35,542 nucleotides of DNA from Thermoflexales bacterium (lineage in GTDB: Bacteria; Chloroflexota; Anaerolineae; J036; Brachytrichaceae). How positions within the stretch are numbered: position 1 is the stretch's first letter; every line of letters begins with the position of its first letter. Positions 22,722 to 30,368 of this stretch are shown here, piece by piece. The DNA is taken from NCBI GenBank assembly GCA_019694215.1, contig JAIBCK010000030.1, forward strand, positions 1 through 35,542. Reading direction: 5' to 3'. The position numbers and the translations under genes were made by a program. The notes under the pieces are model-generated. The model was not told the origin of the DNA. It searched no databases and was given only the letters and a program-made list of their open reading frames with translations.

Positions 22722-22757
22722 GAAAAAGCAACAGACCCGGTCAGGTGACCGGGTCTG
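22722..22757 (-). terminator. Rho-independent terminator of initiator tRNA-Met
   Basis: A perfect 12-bp stem (22732-22743 with 22746-22757) is followed on the minus strand by TTGCTTTTT. It starts 9 nt after the tRNA 3' end. Confidence 0.88.
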
Positions 22758-22765
22758 CTTTCAGA

Positions 22766-22837
22766 TAGCGGGAGTAGGATTCGAACCTACGACCTCCGGG
22801 TTATGAGCCCGACGAGCTGCCACTGCTCTATCCCGCA
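22766..22837 (-). tRNA. Initiator tRNA-fMet (CAT)
   Basis: The complement folds into a 72-nt cloverleaf with anticodon loop CTCATAA. Initiator hallmarks: three consecutive G-C pairs at the bottom of the anticodon stem (GGG 29-31 with CCC 39-41), A11-U24 in the D stem, and no Watson-Crick pair at 1-72. Position 1-72 is U-U rather than the C-A of E. coli. Discriminator A73; no CCA encoded. Confidence 0.93.
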
Positions 22838-22848
22838 ACAGTTCAGCA

Positions 22849-22877
22849 ATTATACACGCCCCATTTGCGCAAATCAA
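22849..22877 (-). promoter_or_regulatory. Promoter of initiator tRNA-Met
   Basis: On the minus strand, -35 TTGATT (complement of 22872-22877), 17-nt spacer, -10 TATAAT (complement of 22849-22854), ending 11 nt before the tRNA. The spacer contains the perfect palindrome ATTTGCGCAAAT (22863-22874), and TTTGCGCA recurs at 22880-22887. Confidence 0.8.
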
Positions 22878-22912
22878 ATTTTGCGCAGGCGCGGAGACGC
22901 TGCATCTCGCAA

Positions 22913-23239
22913 CTAGGATGTCTTCTGCGACGCCAGCACCCACTCGGGGTGTTGCGCGCGCAGGGACTCGAACATCGCCCAACTGTAGATGCCATTGTGG
23001 CAGCCACCCTCCCAAATCAAATTGACCGCATAGCTGCCCACGGGCACGATCGCGCCAAGCACGCTGGATTTGGGCTTGATGAGTTTGAGTGGGTTTGGAT
23101 CGTTGCGCTCCTCGTTGCAGCTCGCGCACGGGCAGGCGGCGCTGAGATAGCCGAATGGATACTGCACGCTCACGCCATCGTCCCAGCGAATGGTGAGGGT
23201 GTGGCGCTTCTTGTCGGCCGTGATGGCGGTCGGATTCAT
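22913..23239 (-). CDS. DUF971 family protein (gamma-butyrobetaine hydroxylase N-terminal-like)
   Basis: The product is about 108 aa. It shows the DUF971 pattern: a beta-rich start (HTLTIRWDDGVSVQYPFGYL), then CPCASCNEE, which supplies cysteines for a likely metal site, and a C-terminal WEGGCHNGIYSWAMFESL, where a further Cys-His is conserved. The same domain forms the N-terminus of gamma-butyrobetaine and trimethyllysine hydroxylases; stand-alone versions are often encoded near Fe-S assembly genes, but their role is not established. The ATG at 23239 is preferred over those at 23248 and 23293 because TAGAAT (23247-23252) lies 7 nt upstream and overlaps the ATG at 23248. The gene sits between two CAT-anticodon tRNAs on the same strand. 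Confidence 0.85.
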   Translation of the reverse strand: MNPTAITADKKRHTLTIRWDDGVSVQYPFGYLSAACPCASCNEERNDPNPLKLIKPKSSVLGAIVPVGSYAVNLIWEGGCHNGIYSWAMFESLRAQHPEWVLASQKTS

Positions 23240-23246
23240 GCCGGCC

Positions 23247-23252
23247 ATTCTA
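23247..23252 (-). promoter_or_regulatory. -10 box of the DUF971 gene (leaderless type)
   Basis: TAGAAT on the minus strand, 7 nt before the ATG at 23239, located just beyond the tRNA terminator. Confidence 0.5.
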
Positions 23253-23273
23253 CGGGGGTGGGGGAGTGCGCCG

Positions 23274-23303
23274 AAAAATGCAAAGGCCCGCAACTGCGGG
23301 CCT
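23274..23303 (-). terminator. Rho-independent terminator of the CAT tRNA
   Basis: A perfect 8-bp stem (aggcccgc 23284-23291, gcgggcct 23296-23303, 4-nt loop) is followed on the minus strand by TTTGCATTTTT. It starts 5 nt after the tRNA. Confidence 0.82.
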
Positions 23304-23308
23304 CTTGA

Positions 23309-23381
23309 TGGTGACGACAGGACTTGAACCTGTGACCAAGGGCTTATGAGTCCCCTGCTCTACCGTCTGAGCTACGTCACC
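23309..23381 (-). tRNA. tRNA-Met elongator (CAT anticodon; tRNA-Ile2 not excluded)
   Basis: The complement folds into a 73-nt cloverleaf: acceptor GGTGACG/CGTCACC, anticodon loop CTCATAA, T-loop GGTTCAAGTCC, discriminator A. It has a paired 1-72 and lacks the initiator's three G-C pairs at positions 29-31, so it is an elongator or a lysidine-modified Ile tRNA. The closing pair of the anticodon stem is a non-canonical A31-G39. Confidence 0.92.
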
Positions 23382-23391
23382 GCGGGGAGGG

Positions 23392-23400
23392 ATTATATCA
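23392..23400 (-). promoter_or_regulatory. Extended -10 promoter of the CAT tRNA
   Basis: A perfect TGATATAAT on the minus strand ends 10 nt before the tRNA 5' end; a weak -35 (TTCGCA) lies 18 nt upstream of TATAAT. Confidence 0.75.
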
Positions 23401-23533
23401 AGGCCGCGTGGCGTTTGCGAAAAATTCAAAGCCGCCAGGGGCCGAAGCGGCGACCGCGACGCCGCAGGCAGACGGGCCGATCTGAGCGTGATGAGATCAC
23501 ACGTCCGGCGTGATGGACAAAGAATTCCCGCGA

Positions 23534-23539
23534 GACAAT
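23534..23539 (+). promoter_or_regulatory. -10-like box of the 2-hydroxyacid dehydrogenase operon
   Basis: GACAAT lies 7 nt before the ATG at 23547; no ribosome-binding site is visible, consistent with a leaderless mRNA. Confidence 0.4.
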
Positions 23540-23546
23540 ACCCGGC

Positions 23547-24539
23547 ATGTCTGAACGCCCCCGCGTGTTCGTCTCCCGCGTGGTCGACTTCGACCTGCTT
23601 GCGTCGCTCGAGCAGGTGGCTGAGGTGCGACACAACGCAGCCGATCAAGCGCTACCGCGCGCCGCGCTGCTCGAGGCGGTCCGCGATGCCGATGCGTTGC
23701 TGTGCGGGCCGGATCGCGTTGACGCGGCCCTGCTGGCCGCTGCGCCAAGCCTGCGCATGGTCGCCAACTGCTCGGTCGGGTATGACAACATCGATCTGGC
23801 CGCCTGCACCGCGCGCGGCGTGTGGGCGAGCAACACGCCCGGCGTGCTCACCGAGACCACGGCCGACATGGCCTTTGCCCTGCTGCTCGCCGCGGCCCGT
23901 CAACTGGGGCCGGCACGGGATGCCGCCCGCGACGGCGCCTGGCGCGAGTTCTATTACCGGGGCTGGCTGGGCAGGGACCTGCACGGCGCCACGCTCGGCA
24001 TCGCCGGACTCGGCCGCATCGGCACCGCCATCGCGCGGCGCGCGCACGGCTTTGGCATGCGCATCCTCTATCACAACCGCACGCCCAACGTCGCCGCCGA
24101 AGCCGAAACCGGCGCGTGCTGGGTGAGCAAGGACGCGCTGCTGCGGACCTCCGACTTCCTCGTCCTCGTCATGCCGCTCAGCCCGAGCACGCGCGGGTTC
24201 ATCGGCGCGGCGGAACTGGAGGCGATGAAGCGCGACGCCGTGCTGGTCAACATCGCGCGCGGCCCGGTCGTCGACACGGCCTCGCTGACGGCGGCCCTGC
24301 AGGCGCGGCGCATCTTTGGCGCGGCGCTGGATGTCACCGACCCCGAGCCGCTGCCGGCCGATCACCCGCTGTATCGTCTGGACAACTGTTTCATCGCCCC
24401 GCATCTCGGGAGCGCCACGCTGCGCACCCGCCGCGAGATGTTCCGCATGGCCATCGACAACATCCGGGCCGCCCTGCGCGACGAGCTTCCGCCCAACTGT
24501 CTGAACCCGGATGCGAGAAGGGTCGGGGGCGGGGCATGA
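23547..24539 (+). CDS. D-2-hydroxyacid dehydrogenase (glyoxylate/hydroxypyruvate reductase type)
   Basis: A 330-aa NAD(P)-dependent dehydrogenase of the D-isomer-specific family. It shows the N-terminal substrate-domain strand NCSVGYDNID, the Rossmann motif GLGRIGTAIARR, the catalytic Arg in NIARGPVVD, Glu in DVTDPEPL and His in APHLGSAT. The sequence around HNRTP after the Rossmann strand suggests an NADP preference, as in glyoxylate reductases. A likely reaction is glyoxylate to glycolate or hydroxypyruvate to D-glycerate; the substrate is not fixed by motif. It is the first gene of a plus-strand operon: its stop overlaps the start of the FtsX-type permease (ATGA). Confidence 0.92.
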   Translation: MSERPRVFVSRVVDFDLLASLEQVAEVRHNAADQALPRAALLEAVRDADALLCGPDRVDAALLAAAPSLRMVANCSVGYDNIDLAACTARGVWASNTPGVLTETTADMAFALLLAAARQLGPARDAARDGAWREFYYRGWLGRDLHGATLGIAGLGRIGTAIARRAHGFGMRILYHNRTPNVAAEAETGACWVSKDALLRTSDFLVLVMPLSPSTRGFIGAAELEAMKRDAVLVNIARGPVVDTASLTAALQARRIFGAALDVTDPEPLPADHPLYRLDNCFIAPHLGSATLRTRREMFRMAIDNIRAALRDELPPNCLNPDARRVGGGA

Positions 24540-27115
24540 TTCTCTTCAAGATCGGCCTGCGCTTCTTCCTCCGCCGGCCGCTGCAATCCATCCTGTGCGT
24601 CTTTGGCGTGGCGCTGGGTGTCGCGGTCATCATCGCCATCGACCTGGCCAACGGCAGCGCCTCGCGCGCCTTTGCGCTCAGCGCCGAGACGGTGGCCGGC
24701 CGCAGCACGCATTCGGTCACGGCGGGCGAGGCCGGGCTGGATGTCTCGGTCTATCGCATGCTGCGCGTCGACCTCGGCGTGCGCGAGGCCGCGCCGGTTG
24801 TGGATGGCTACGCGCTGGCAGAGCAGCTCGACCGTCAGCCCATCCGCATCCTCGGTATCGACGTGTTTGCCGAGGCGCCCTTCCGAAGTTATCTCGGGGA
24901 CACCGGTGGCGGCGCGCGCAACGCACAAGCCCTGGATGCCTTTCTCACCCGGCCCGACACCATCCTGATCGGGCGGGGGCTGGCGCAGCGCTACGGACTG
25001 GGCGTGGGCAGCCCGATCGTCTTCAAGGTGGGGGACCGCGCCGTAACGCTTGTCGTGGCCGGCCTGCTCGAACCCGCCGACGCCGCCTCCGCGCAGGCGC
25101 TGGACACGCTGGCGCTGATGGACATCGGCAACGCGCAGCGGCTGTTTGGGCTGGAGGATCGCATCACCCGCGTCGACCTGATTCTGGATGAGCGCACGGC
25201 TGCTGACCGTGCCCTGCTGGCCCGCATCGAGGCCGCGCTGCCCCGGGGGGCGTATCTCGAGAAACCCGAGGCGCGCGCGCAGTCGGTCGAAAGCATGAGC
25301 GATGCCTTCGAGCTCAACCTGACCGCGCTCAGCCTGATCGCGCTGCTGGTCGGCGTCTTCCTGGTCTACAATACCATCACGTTTTCCGTTGTGCAGCGAC
25401 GCGCCATGATCGGGGTGCTGCGCTGTCTCGGCGTCACGCGCGGGCAGGTCTTCGCCATGGTGGTGGGGGAGGCCGCCCTGCTCAGCCTGATTGGCGGCGC
25501 GCTCGGCATCTTCCTCGGCATCGTGCTCGGGCGCGGGGCGGTGGGCCTGGTGACGCGAACGATCAACGACCTGTTCTACGTCGTCAATGTCCGCAACGTC
25601 AGCATCAGCACGGCCTCGTTGCTCAAGGGCATGGCAGCCGGGACGCTCTCCGCTGTCGCAGCGGCGATTGTCCCGGCCTGGGAGGCCACCAGCATTGCCC
25701 CCGTCGGTGCGTTGCGCCGCTCGCAGGTCGAGTCCCGTCTGCGGGGCGCGCTGCCGTGGGTGACCGCTGCGGGCGCGGTGCTGATCGTCGTCGGGGTTGT
25801 GCTGCTGGGCGCATCGACCAACCTGTGGGTCAACTTCATCGGCATCTTTGGCGTCGTGGTTGGGGCCTCGCTCTTCACGCCCGTTGTCGCGCTTGGCTTT
25901 TTGACCGTTGTGCGCCGGCCGTTTGGCGCGCTGTTCGGCCTGCTCGGGCGCATGGCTCCGCGCGCGATGGCGAACGCGCTGTCGCGCACGGCGGTCGCCG
26001 TGGCCGCGCTGATGGTCGCCGTGGCGGTGATCATCGGCCTGCAGGCGATGATCGGCAGCTTCCGCAAAACAGTGTCGCTGTGGCTCGAGCAGAACCTGAC
26101 CTCCGACATCTACATCCGCCCGCCCACGTCGCTCATCGGTGAGACCCGCGTCACGCTCGCACCGGACAAAATCGCCGCGCTGGCGGCCTATCCCGGCGTC
26201 GAGGACGTGACGACCTACCGCCGCATCGGTGTCGACGCCTCGGTCGATGGCAGCCTGTGGCGGGCGATGACACTCCAGGCGCTGGGCCACGCCCGCGAGC
26301 GCGCGCCCGAGCTGATCGCCTGGCAGCAGTCGCGCCCGGGCGGCTTGTGGGCTTCGATGGCGGGCCGCGACGAGGTCTGGGTGTCGGAGCCGCTCGCCAA
26401 CCGGATGGGCATCACGCAGAAAAACAACCTGCTTCGTCTGCGCACGCCGTCCGGCGAGCGCACCTTCACCGTCGTCGCGGTGATGTATGACTTCACCTCG
26501 GATGGCGGCGCGGTTTTCATGCGCTCCGAGCTGTTCACGGCGCTGTGGGGCGATGACGGCGTCTCCTCGCTCTCGATCATCCTAAAGCCCGAGGCGGCGC
26601 CGCGGGCCGCAGACATCGTCGTCGAGATGCGCCGTGACTTCGCCGGCGCCAACCTCGTCTTCTTCGCCAACCGTGAGCTGCGCCGGGATGCCCTGGCCGC
26701 CTTTGACCGCACCTTCGCCATTACGTCCGCACTCAACCTGCTGGCGACTCTGGTCGCCTTCATCGGCGTGCTGAGCGCGCTCATGGCGCTGCAGATCGAG
26801 CGCACCCGCGAGCTGGGGGTGTTGCGCGCCAACGGCATGACGCTCGGCCAGCTCTGGCGAATGACGCTGCTCGAGACCGGGCTGCTCGGGGCCATCGCCG
26901 GCCTGCTCGCCCAGCCGGTCGGATTTGTGCTCGGCCTGATCCTGATCTACATCATCAACCTGCGCTCGTTTGGCTGGAGCATCCGGCTCCTGCTCACGCC
27001 GGACATCTTCCTTCAGGCGCTGGTCGTGTCAATTGTGTCGGCCCTGCTGGCGGCGATCTATCCCATGCTGCGGCTGCGCAAGCTCCGCGTCGCCGAGGCG
27101 GTTCGGCAGGAGTGA
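24536..27115 (+). CDS. FtsX/LolCE-type ABC transporter permease (duplicated, ~859 aa)
   Basis: The ATG at 24536 overlaps the preceding stop codon. The layout is: N-terminal helix (FFLRRPLQSILCVFGVALGV), a large extracytoplasmic MacB-like domain (about 40-265), an FtsX helix bundle (about 270-410, with ALLVGVFLVYNTITFSVVQRRAMIGVLRCLGVT), two further helices (about 405-455), a second extracytoplasmic domain and a second FtsX bundle (LSALMALQIERTRELGVLRANGMT to the end). Two FtsX units in one chain fit the lipoprotein/lipid mechanotransmission permeases. No ATPase of the LolD/MacB type is encoded next to it, so its partner must be elsewhere. The histidine phosphatase start overlaps its stop (GTGA). 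Confidence 0.9.
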   Translation: MILFKIGLRFFLRRPLQSILCVFGVALGVAVIIAIDLANGSASRAFALSAETVAGRSTHSVTAGEAGLDVSVYRMLRVDLGVREAAPVVDGYALAEQLDRQPIRILGIDVFAEAPFRSYLGDTGGGARNAQALDAFLTRPDTILIGRGLAQRYGLGVGSPIVFKVGDRAVTLVVAGLLEPADAASAQALDTLALMDIGNAQRLFGLEDRITRVDLILDERTAADRALLARIEAALPRGAYLEKPEARAQSVESMSDAFELNLTALSLIALLVGVFLVYNTITFSVVQRRAMIGVLRCLGVTRGQVFAMVVGEAALLSLIGGALGIFLGIVLGRGAVGLVTRTINDLFYVVNVRNVSISTASLLKGMAAGTLSAVAAAIVPAWEATSIAPVGALRRSQVESRLRGALPWVTAAGAVLIVVGVVLLGASTNLWVNFIGIFGVVVGASLFTPVVALGFLTVVRRPFGALFGLLGRMAPRAMANALSRTAVAVAALMVAVAVIIGLQAMIGSFRKTVSLWLEQNLTSDIYIRPPTSLIGETRVTLAPDKIAALAAYPGVEDVTTYRRIGVDASVDGSLWRAMTLQALGHARERAPELIAWQQSRPGGLWASMAGRDEVWVSEPLANRMGITQKNNLLRLRTPSGERTFTVVAVMYDFTSDGGAVFMRSELFTALWGDDGVSSLSIILKPEAAPRAADIVVEMRRDFAGANLVFFANRELRRDALAAFDRTFAITSALNLLATLVAFIGVLSALMALQIERTRELGVLRANGMTLGQLWRMTLLETGLLGAIAGLLAQPVGFVLGLILIYIINLRSFGWSIRLLLTPDIFLQALVVSIVSALLAAIYPMLRLRKLRVAEAVRQE

Positions 27116-27723
27116 TTTCGTTGGGCAACCGATACCTCTACCTGGTCCGCCATGCGCAGCGCGCCGTCGAGACGGCCGACGACGGCCCGCTCGAACAGGA
27201 CCTCACCCCGGCCGGCGTGGAGCAGGCGCGGCTGACGGGTCTGCGCTTTGCGCCGCTCCCTGTCGACACGATCTATACCTCGCCGCTCTTGCGGGCCACG
27301 CGCACCGCGGATGCCATCGCCGCCCACCATCCCTCAGCGCGGCGCATCACGCTGCCCGAGCTGATCGAAAGCGCACCAGGGCTCCCGCGTGACTTCACCG
27401 CCGACTACGGCACTGTGACCGCCGCCGAAGTGGCGGAGATGCGCCGCGTGGCCGACCTCGCCTTTGCGCGGCTGTTCGCCCCCAGCCCCGATCGCGACAC
27501 CTTTGACGTGGCGGTCAGCCACGGCAACATCATTCGCTACCTGCTCGTGCGGGCGATGGGGCTGCCACTCGACCTGTGGCGGCGCTTCGACGTGATGAAC
27601 TGCAGCATCTGCGTCGTCAACATCGCGCCCACGTTCACGTGCGTCGAGCGGGTGGGGGATGTCGGCCACCTCCCGCGCGAACTTCAATCCTTCGTCAGAG
27701 ACGCCGCACCGCACGCAGTCTGA
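27112..27723 (+). CDS. Histidine phosphatase family protein
   Basis: A 203-aa member of the phosphoglycerate-mutase-like superfamily. The phosphorylated-His motif is LVRHAQ (residues 11-16, RHA rather than the usual RHG), the YTSPLLRATRTADAI segment gives the second conserved Arg, a conserved acidic residue lies in ELIES, and VSHGNIIRYLL contains the second catalytic His. It most likely acts as a phosphatase on a small molecule or phosphoprotein. The GTG at 27112 overlaps the permease stop; a TTG at 27121 is an alternative. No separate promoter. Confidence 0.87.
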   Translation: MISLGNRYLYLVRHAQRAVETADDGPLEQDLTPAGVEQARLTGLRFAPLPVDTIYTSPLLRATRTADAIAAHHPSARRITLPELIESAPGLPRDFTADYGTVTAAEVAEMRRVADLAFARLFAPSPDRDTFDVAVSHGNIIRYLLVRAMGLPLDLWRRFDVMNCSICVVNIAPTFTCVERVGDVGHLPRELQSFVRDAAPHAV

Positions 27724-27742
27724 GAAGTCAGGGCAAGGGCCG

Positions 27743-27748
27743 GATAAT
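27743..27748 (+). promoter_or_regulatory. -10 box of the serine hydrolase gene (leaderless type)
   Basis: GATAAT, 7 nt before the ATG at 27756, within the 32-nt gap after the histidine phosphatase gene. It suggests an internal promoter. Confidence 0.45.
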
Positions 27749-27755
27749 CCCTGCC

Positions 27756-29219
27756 ATGACCCTCACCGAAGACCCGCTTCCCGGACTCGATGCCGTCGTG
27801 CGCGGCATCATGCGCGATTGGCATGTGCCAGGGCTCGCCCTGGCGGTCGTGTCAAACGGACAAGTGCTGACCGCGCGTGGCTATGGCCATGCCGATGTTG
27901 GCCGCAAACTGCCCGTCACCCCTGAGACGGCCTTTGCCATCGGCTCGTGCACCAAGGCGTTCACGACGACGGCGCTGGCCATGCTCGTCGAGCGCGGCAA
28001 GCTGGCCTGGGACCGGCCCGTCCGCGATTACCTGCCCGAGTTTCGGCTCTTTGATGAGGTGGCCGGCGCGCGCGTGACGCCGCGTGACCTGGCCTGTCAC
28101 CGCACCGGCGTGCCGCGCCACGATCCGGTCTGGTATCTGGCGGATGTCTCACGTGAGGAGCTGGTCCGCCGACTCGCGCACCTGCCGAACAGCATCGACC
28201 TGCGTGCGCGCTATCAGTACAACAACCTGATGTACATCACCGCCGGGGTGCTGGTTGAGGCGGTCAGCGGAATGCGTTGGGAGACCTTCGTCCGCCGCTA
28301 CTTGCTCGAGCCCCTCGGGATGACGCGCACCTCATTTTCGCCGGCGCGGGCGCTCGCGCTGGGCAACCTCGCCCGGCCCCACCTCCTGCGCAAAGGGAGG
28401 ATCGAGCCGATCCCGTTCATGGCCGAGGGCGAGGACGCCCTCAGCGCCGCGGGTTGGATCCATGCCAGCGTGCTGGACATGACCCACTGGCTGCGCTTTC
28501 AGCTGGCGGGCGGGGAGGCCGGCGGCGCCGGGCGGCTGATCTCGCAGCAGGCGCTGGGCGAGACGCACACCCCGCAGGTCGTCGCGTCCGAGCCCTTCCC
28601 GATGTTCACCCACTTCCCGGAAGTGGGCGTGCCGCTGTATGGCCTGGGCTGGCGCATCCAAACGTATCGCGGGCATCTGGCCATCTCGCACGGCGGTGCC
28701 ATCGACGGCTATTGCGCGCAGACGTCCTTTCTCCCCCGCGATGGCGTGGGCGCCGTGATCCTCACCAACCTGGATGATCACTCGGCCGCGCAGATTGTGC
28801 TCTACGCGATCTACGACCGCCTGCTCGGGCTGGATGCCATCGACTGGAACGCCCGCATCCGCCAGCGCACCGCGGCGCTGCGCGAACTTGCTGACGCCGA
28901 GGCTGCGCAGGCCCGCACGTCGCGTTCCGCGGCCGGTGGGCCCGCCGTCGCCTTGGAGGCCTTTGCCGGGCGCTATCACCATCCCGGCTATGGCGGGCTG
29001 GAAGTGCGCGCCGACGCGTCTGGTCTGACGGTCAAACACAACCGGCTGGCCTACACCGCGACGCGGCTTGGCGCGCTGAGCGTCGAACTCACACACCCGT
29101 TGGTCAGCGAGCCGCGCTTCGCCCGCTTCCTGCTCGACTCATCCGGAAACGTCGATGGCGTCGCCATCCCGTTTGAGCCGAGCGTGCCCGAGATCGTTTT
29201 CGCCCGCCGCCGCTGCTGA
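27756..29219 (+). CDS. Serine hydrolase, class C beta-lactamase/ESTHER-type (S12 family)
   Basis: A 487-aa protein. The first about 360 residues are the beta-lactamase-related domain: Ser64-x-x-Lys67 in GSCTK, Tyr155-x-Asn157 in YQYNNL, and HGG (ISHGGAIDGY) in place of KTG. A C-terminal region (about 400-487) of beta-strand character resembles DUF3471, often attached to this family. There is no signal peptide, so it is probably a cytoplasmic esterase or peptidase rather than an antibiotic-resistance enzyme. The ATG at 27756 is supported by GATAAT 7 nt upstream and by the domain beginning at once. Its last 81 nt overlap, tail to tail, the 3' end of the convergent mutY gene. Confidence 0.9.
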   Translation: MTLTEDPLPGLDAVVRGIMRDWHVPGLALAVVSNGQVLTARGYGHADVGRKLPVTPETAFAIGSCTKAFTTTALAMLVERGKLAWDRPVRDYLPEFRLFDEVAGARVTPRDLACHRTGVPRHDPVWYLADVSREELVRRLAHLPNSIDLRARYQYNNLMYITAGVLVEAVSGMRWETFVRRYLLEPLGMTRTSFSPARALALGNLARPHLLRKGRIEPIPFMAEGEDALSAAGWIHASVLDMTHWLRFQLAGGEAGGAGRLISQQALGETHTPQVVASEPFPMFTHFPEVGVPLYGLGWRIQTYRGHLAISHGGAIDGYCAQTSFLPRDGVGAVILTNLDDHSAAQIVLYAIYDRLLGLDAIDWNARIRQRTAALRELADAEAAQARTSRSAAGGPAVALEAFAGRYHHPGYGGLEVRADASGLTVKHNRLAYTATRLGALSVELTHPLVSEPRFARFLLDSSGNVDGVAIPFEPSVPEIVFARRRC

Positions 29220-30368
29220 CGGGGCATCGAGCGCCGCCACGCGGTGATCGTTGCGGGCGAGCGCGAGCGCCGCGCGTTCGGCGTCGCTTACCCAGCGGAG
29301 TTGGGCGTAGCTGCCATCGCCCGAGAGGGCCGGCGCGCTTGCGTCCACGCGCAGAAAGGCGATCCGGCGCAGCTGTCGGAAGTGCGTGTAGGTGTGCTGC
29401 GTCTCGGCCCGGAAGTCCGCTGCCTGCACCGCGATGCGCAGCCCTGTCCGTTGTGCGAGCGTGGCTTCCAGTGCGGAAGCGGCCTCTTCGGCGGAGAGCG
29501 CCTCGGTCGGCAGGGGCGCGCTGCCAACGAATTCCCACAGCCCGCCGAGCAGCCCGCGCGAGGGGCGCTGGCCCATCAGCGCGCGGCCATCCCGATCCCG
29601 CAGCACGGCCGTGACGACCAGCCGACGGGGCAGCGCGGCGCGGGGTGCGCTGACCGGATAGGCCTCCGGGCTGCCGCCCGCGTGTGCGGCACACACCGTG
29701 CGCAGCGGGCAGCCCGGGCAGTCGGGCGCGCGCGGGCTACAGCGCGTCGCGCCCAGCTCCATCATTGCCTCGTTGAAGGCGCCCGCGCGGCCAGCCGGGA
29801 GCAACGCGCTGTCCAACGCCCAGAGCAAATCGTCGCGCGTGCGCCCGCGTGGGCCGAGCGACAGATCGATCGGCGGCTGCCAGCCCGCCCAGTCCTCCCC
29901 GAGCGCAAACAGCCGCGCCAGCACGCGCTTGACGTTGCCATCCAGCGCGGGCGCATCGCGGTTGAAGGCGAGGCTGGCAATTGCGCCCGCGGTATAACGG
30001 CCGATCCCGGGGAGCGCGCACAGCCCATCAACGGTTTCCGGGAGCCTGCCGCCCTGCGCGACGATGGTCTGCGCGGCGCGGTGCAGGTTGCGCGCCCGCG
30101 CGTAGTAACCAAGGCCCTCCCAGGCTTTCAGCACGTCATCGAGCGGCGCGGCGGCCAGCGCGCGCACATCCGGGAAGCGCCGCATCCAACGCTCGAAATA
30201 GGGCATCACGGTGGCGACCTGGGTCTGCTGCAGCATGGCCTCTGACATCCACACGGCATACGGGTCGCGTGGCTCGCGGCGCCAGGGCAGGTCTCGCCGG
30301 TTGGCCTCGAACCAGGCGAGGAGGCGGCGCACTGCGCCCGCCCAATCGTGGGTCGGGTTGGGCATCAT
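29139..30368 (-). CDS. mutY: A/G-specific adenine glycosylase MutY
   Basis: This base-excision repair enzyme removes adenine mispaired with 8-oxoguanine. The 409-aa protein has the HhH-GPD core with catalytic Glu43 (SEAMLQQTQV), helix-hairpin-helix LPGIGRYTAGAI (119-130) and Asp143 (ALDGNVKRV). The 4Fe-4S cluster ligands are Cys210, Cys217, Cys220 and Cys226 (C-x6-C-x2-C-x5-C). The C-terminal NUDIX-like domain for 8-oxoG recognition follows (about 245-365). The ATG at 30368 overlaps the permease stop (ATGA), showing it is the last gene of a seven-gene minus-strand operon. The tail after about residue 375 is poorly conserved-looking and overlaps the serine hydrolase gene by 81 nt. Confidence 0.95.
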   Translation of the reverse strand: MMPNPTHDWAGAVRRLLAWFEANRRDLPWRREPRDPYAVWMSEAMLQQTQVATVMPYFERWMRRFPDVRALAAAPLDDVLKAWEGLGYYARARNLHRAAQTIVAQGGRLPETVDGLCALPGIGRYTAGAIASLAFNRDAPALDGNVKRVLARLFALGEDWAGWQPPIDLSLGPRGRTRDDLLWALDSALLPAGRAGAFNEAMMELGATRCSPRAPDCPGCPLRTVCAAHAGGSPEAYPVSAPRAALPRRLVVTAVLRDRDGRALMGQRPSRGLLGGLWEFVGSAPLPTEALSAEEAASALEATLAQRTGLRIAVQAADFRAETQHTYTHFRQLRRIAFLRVDASAPALSGDGSYAQLRWVSDAERAALALARNDHRVAALDAPSAAAAGENDLGHARLKRDGDAIDVSG

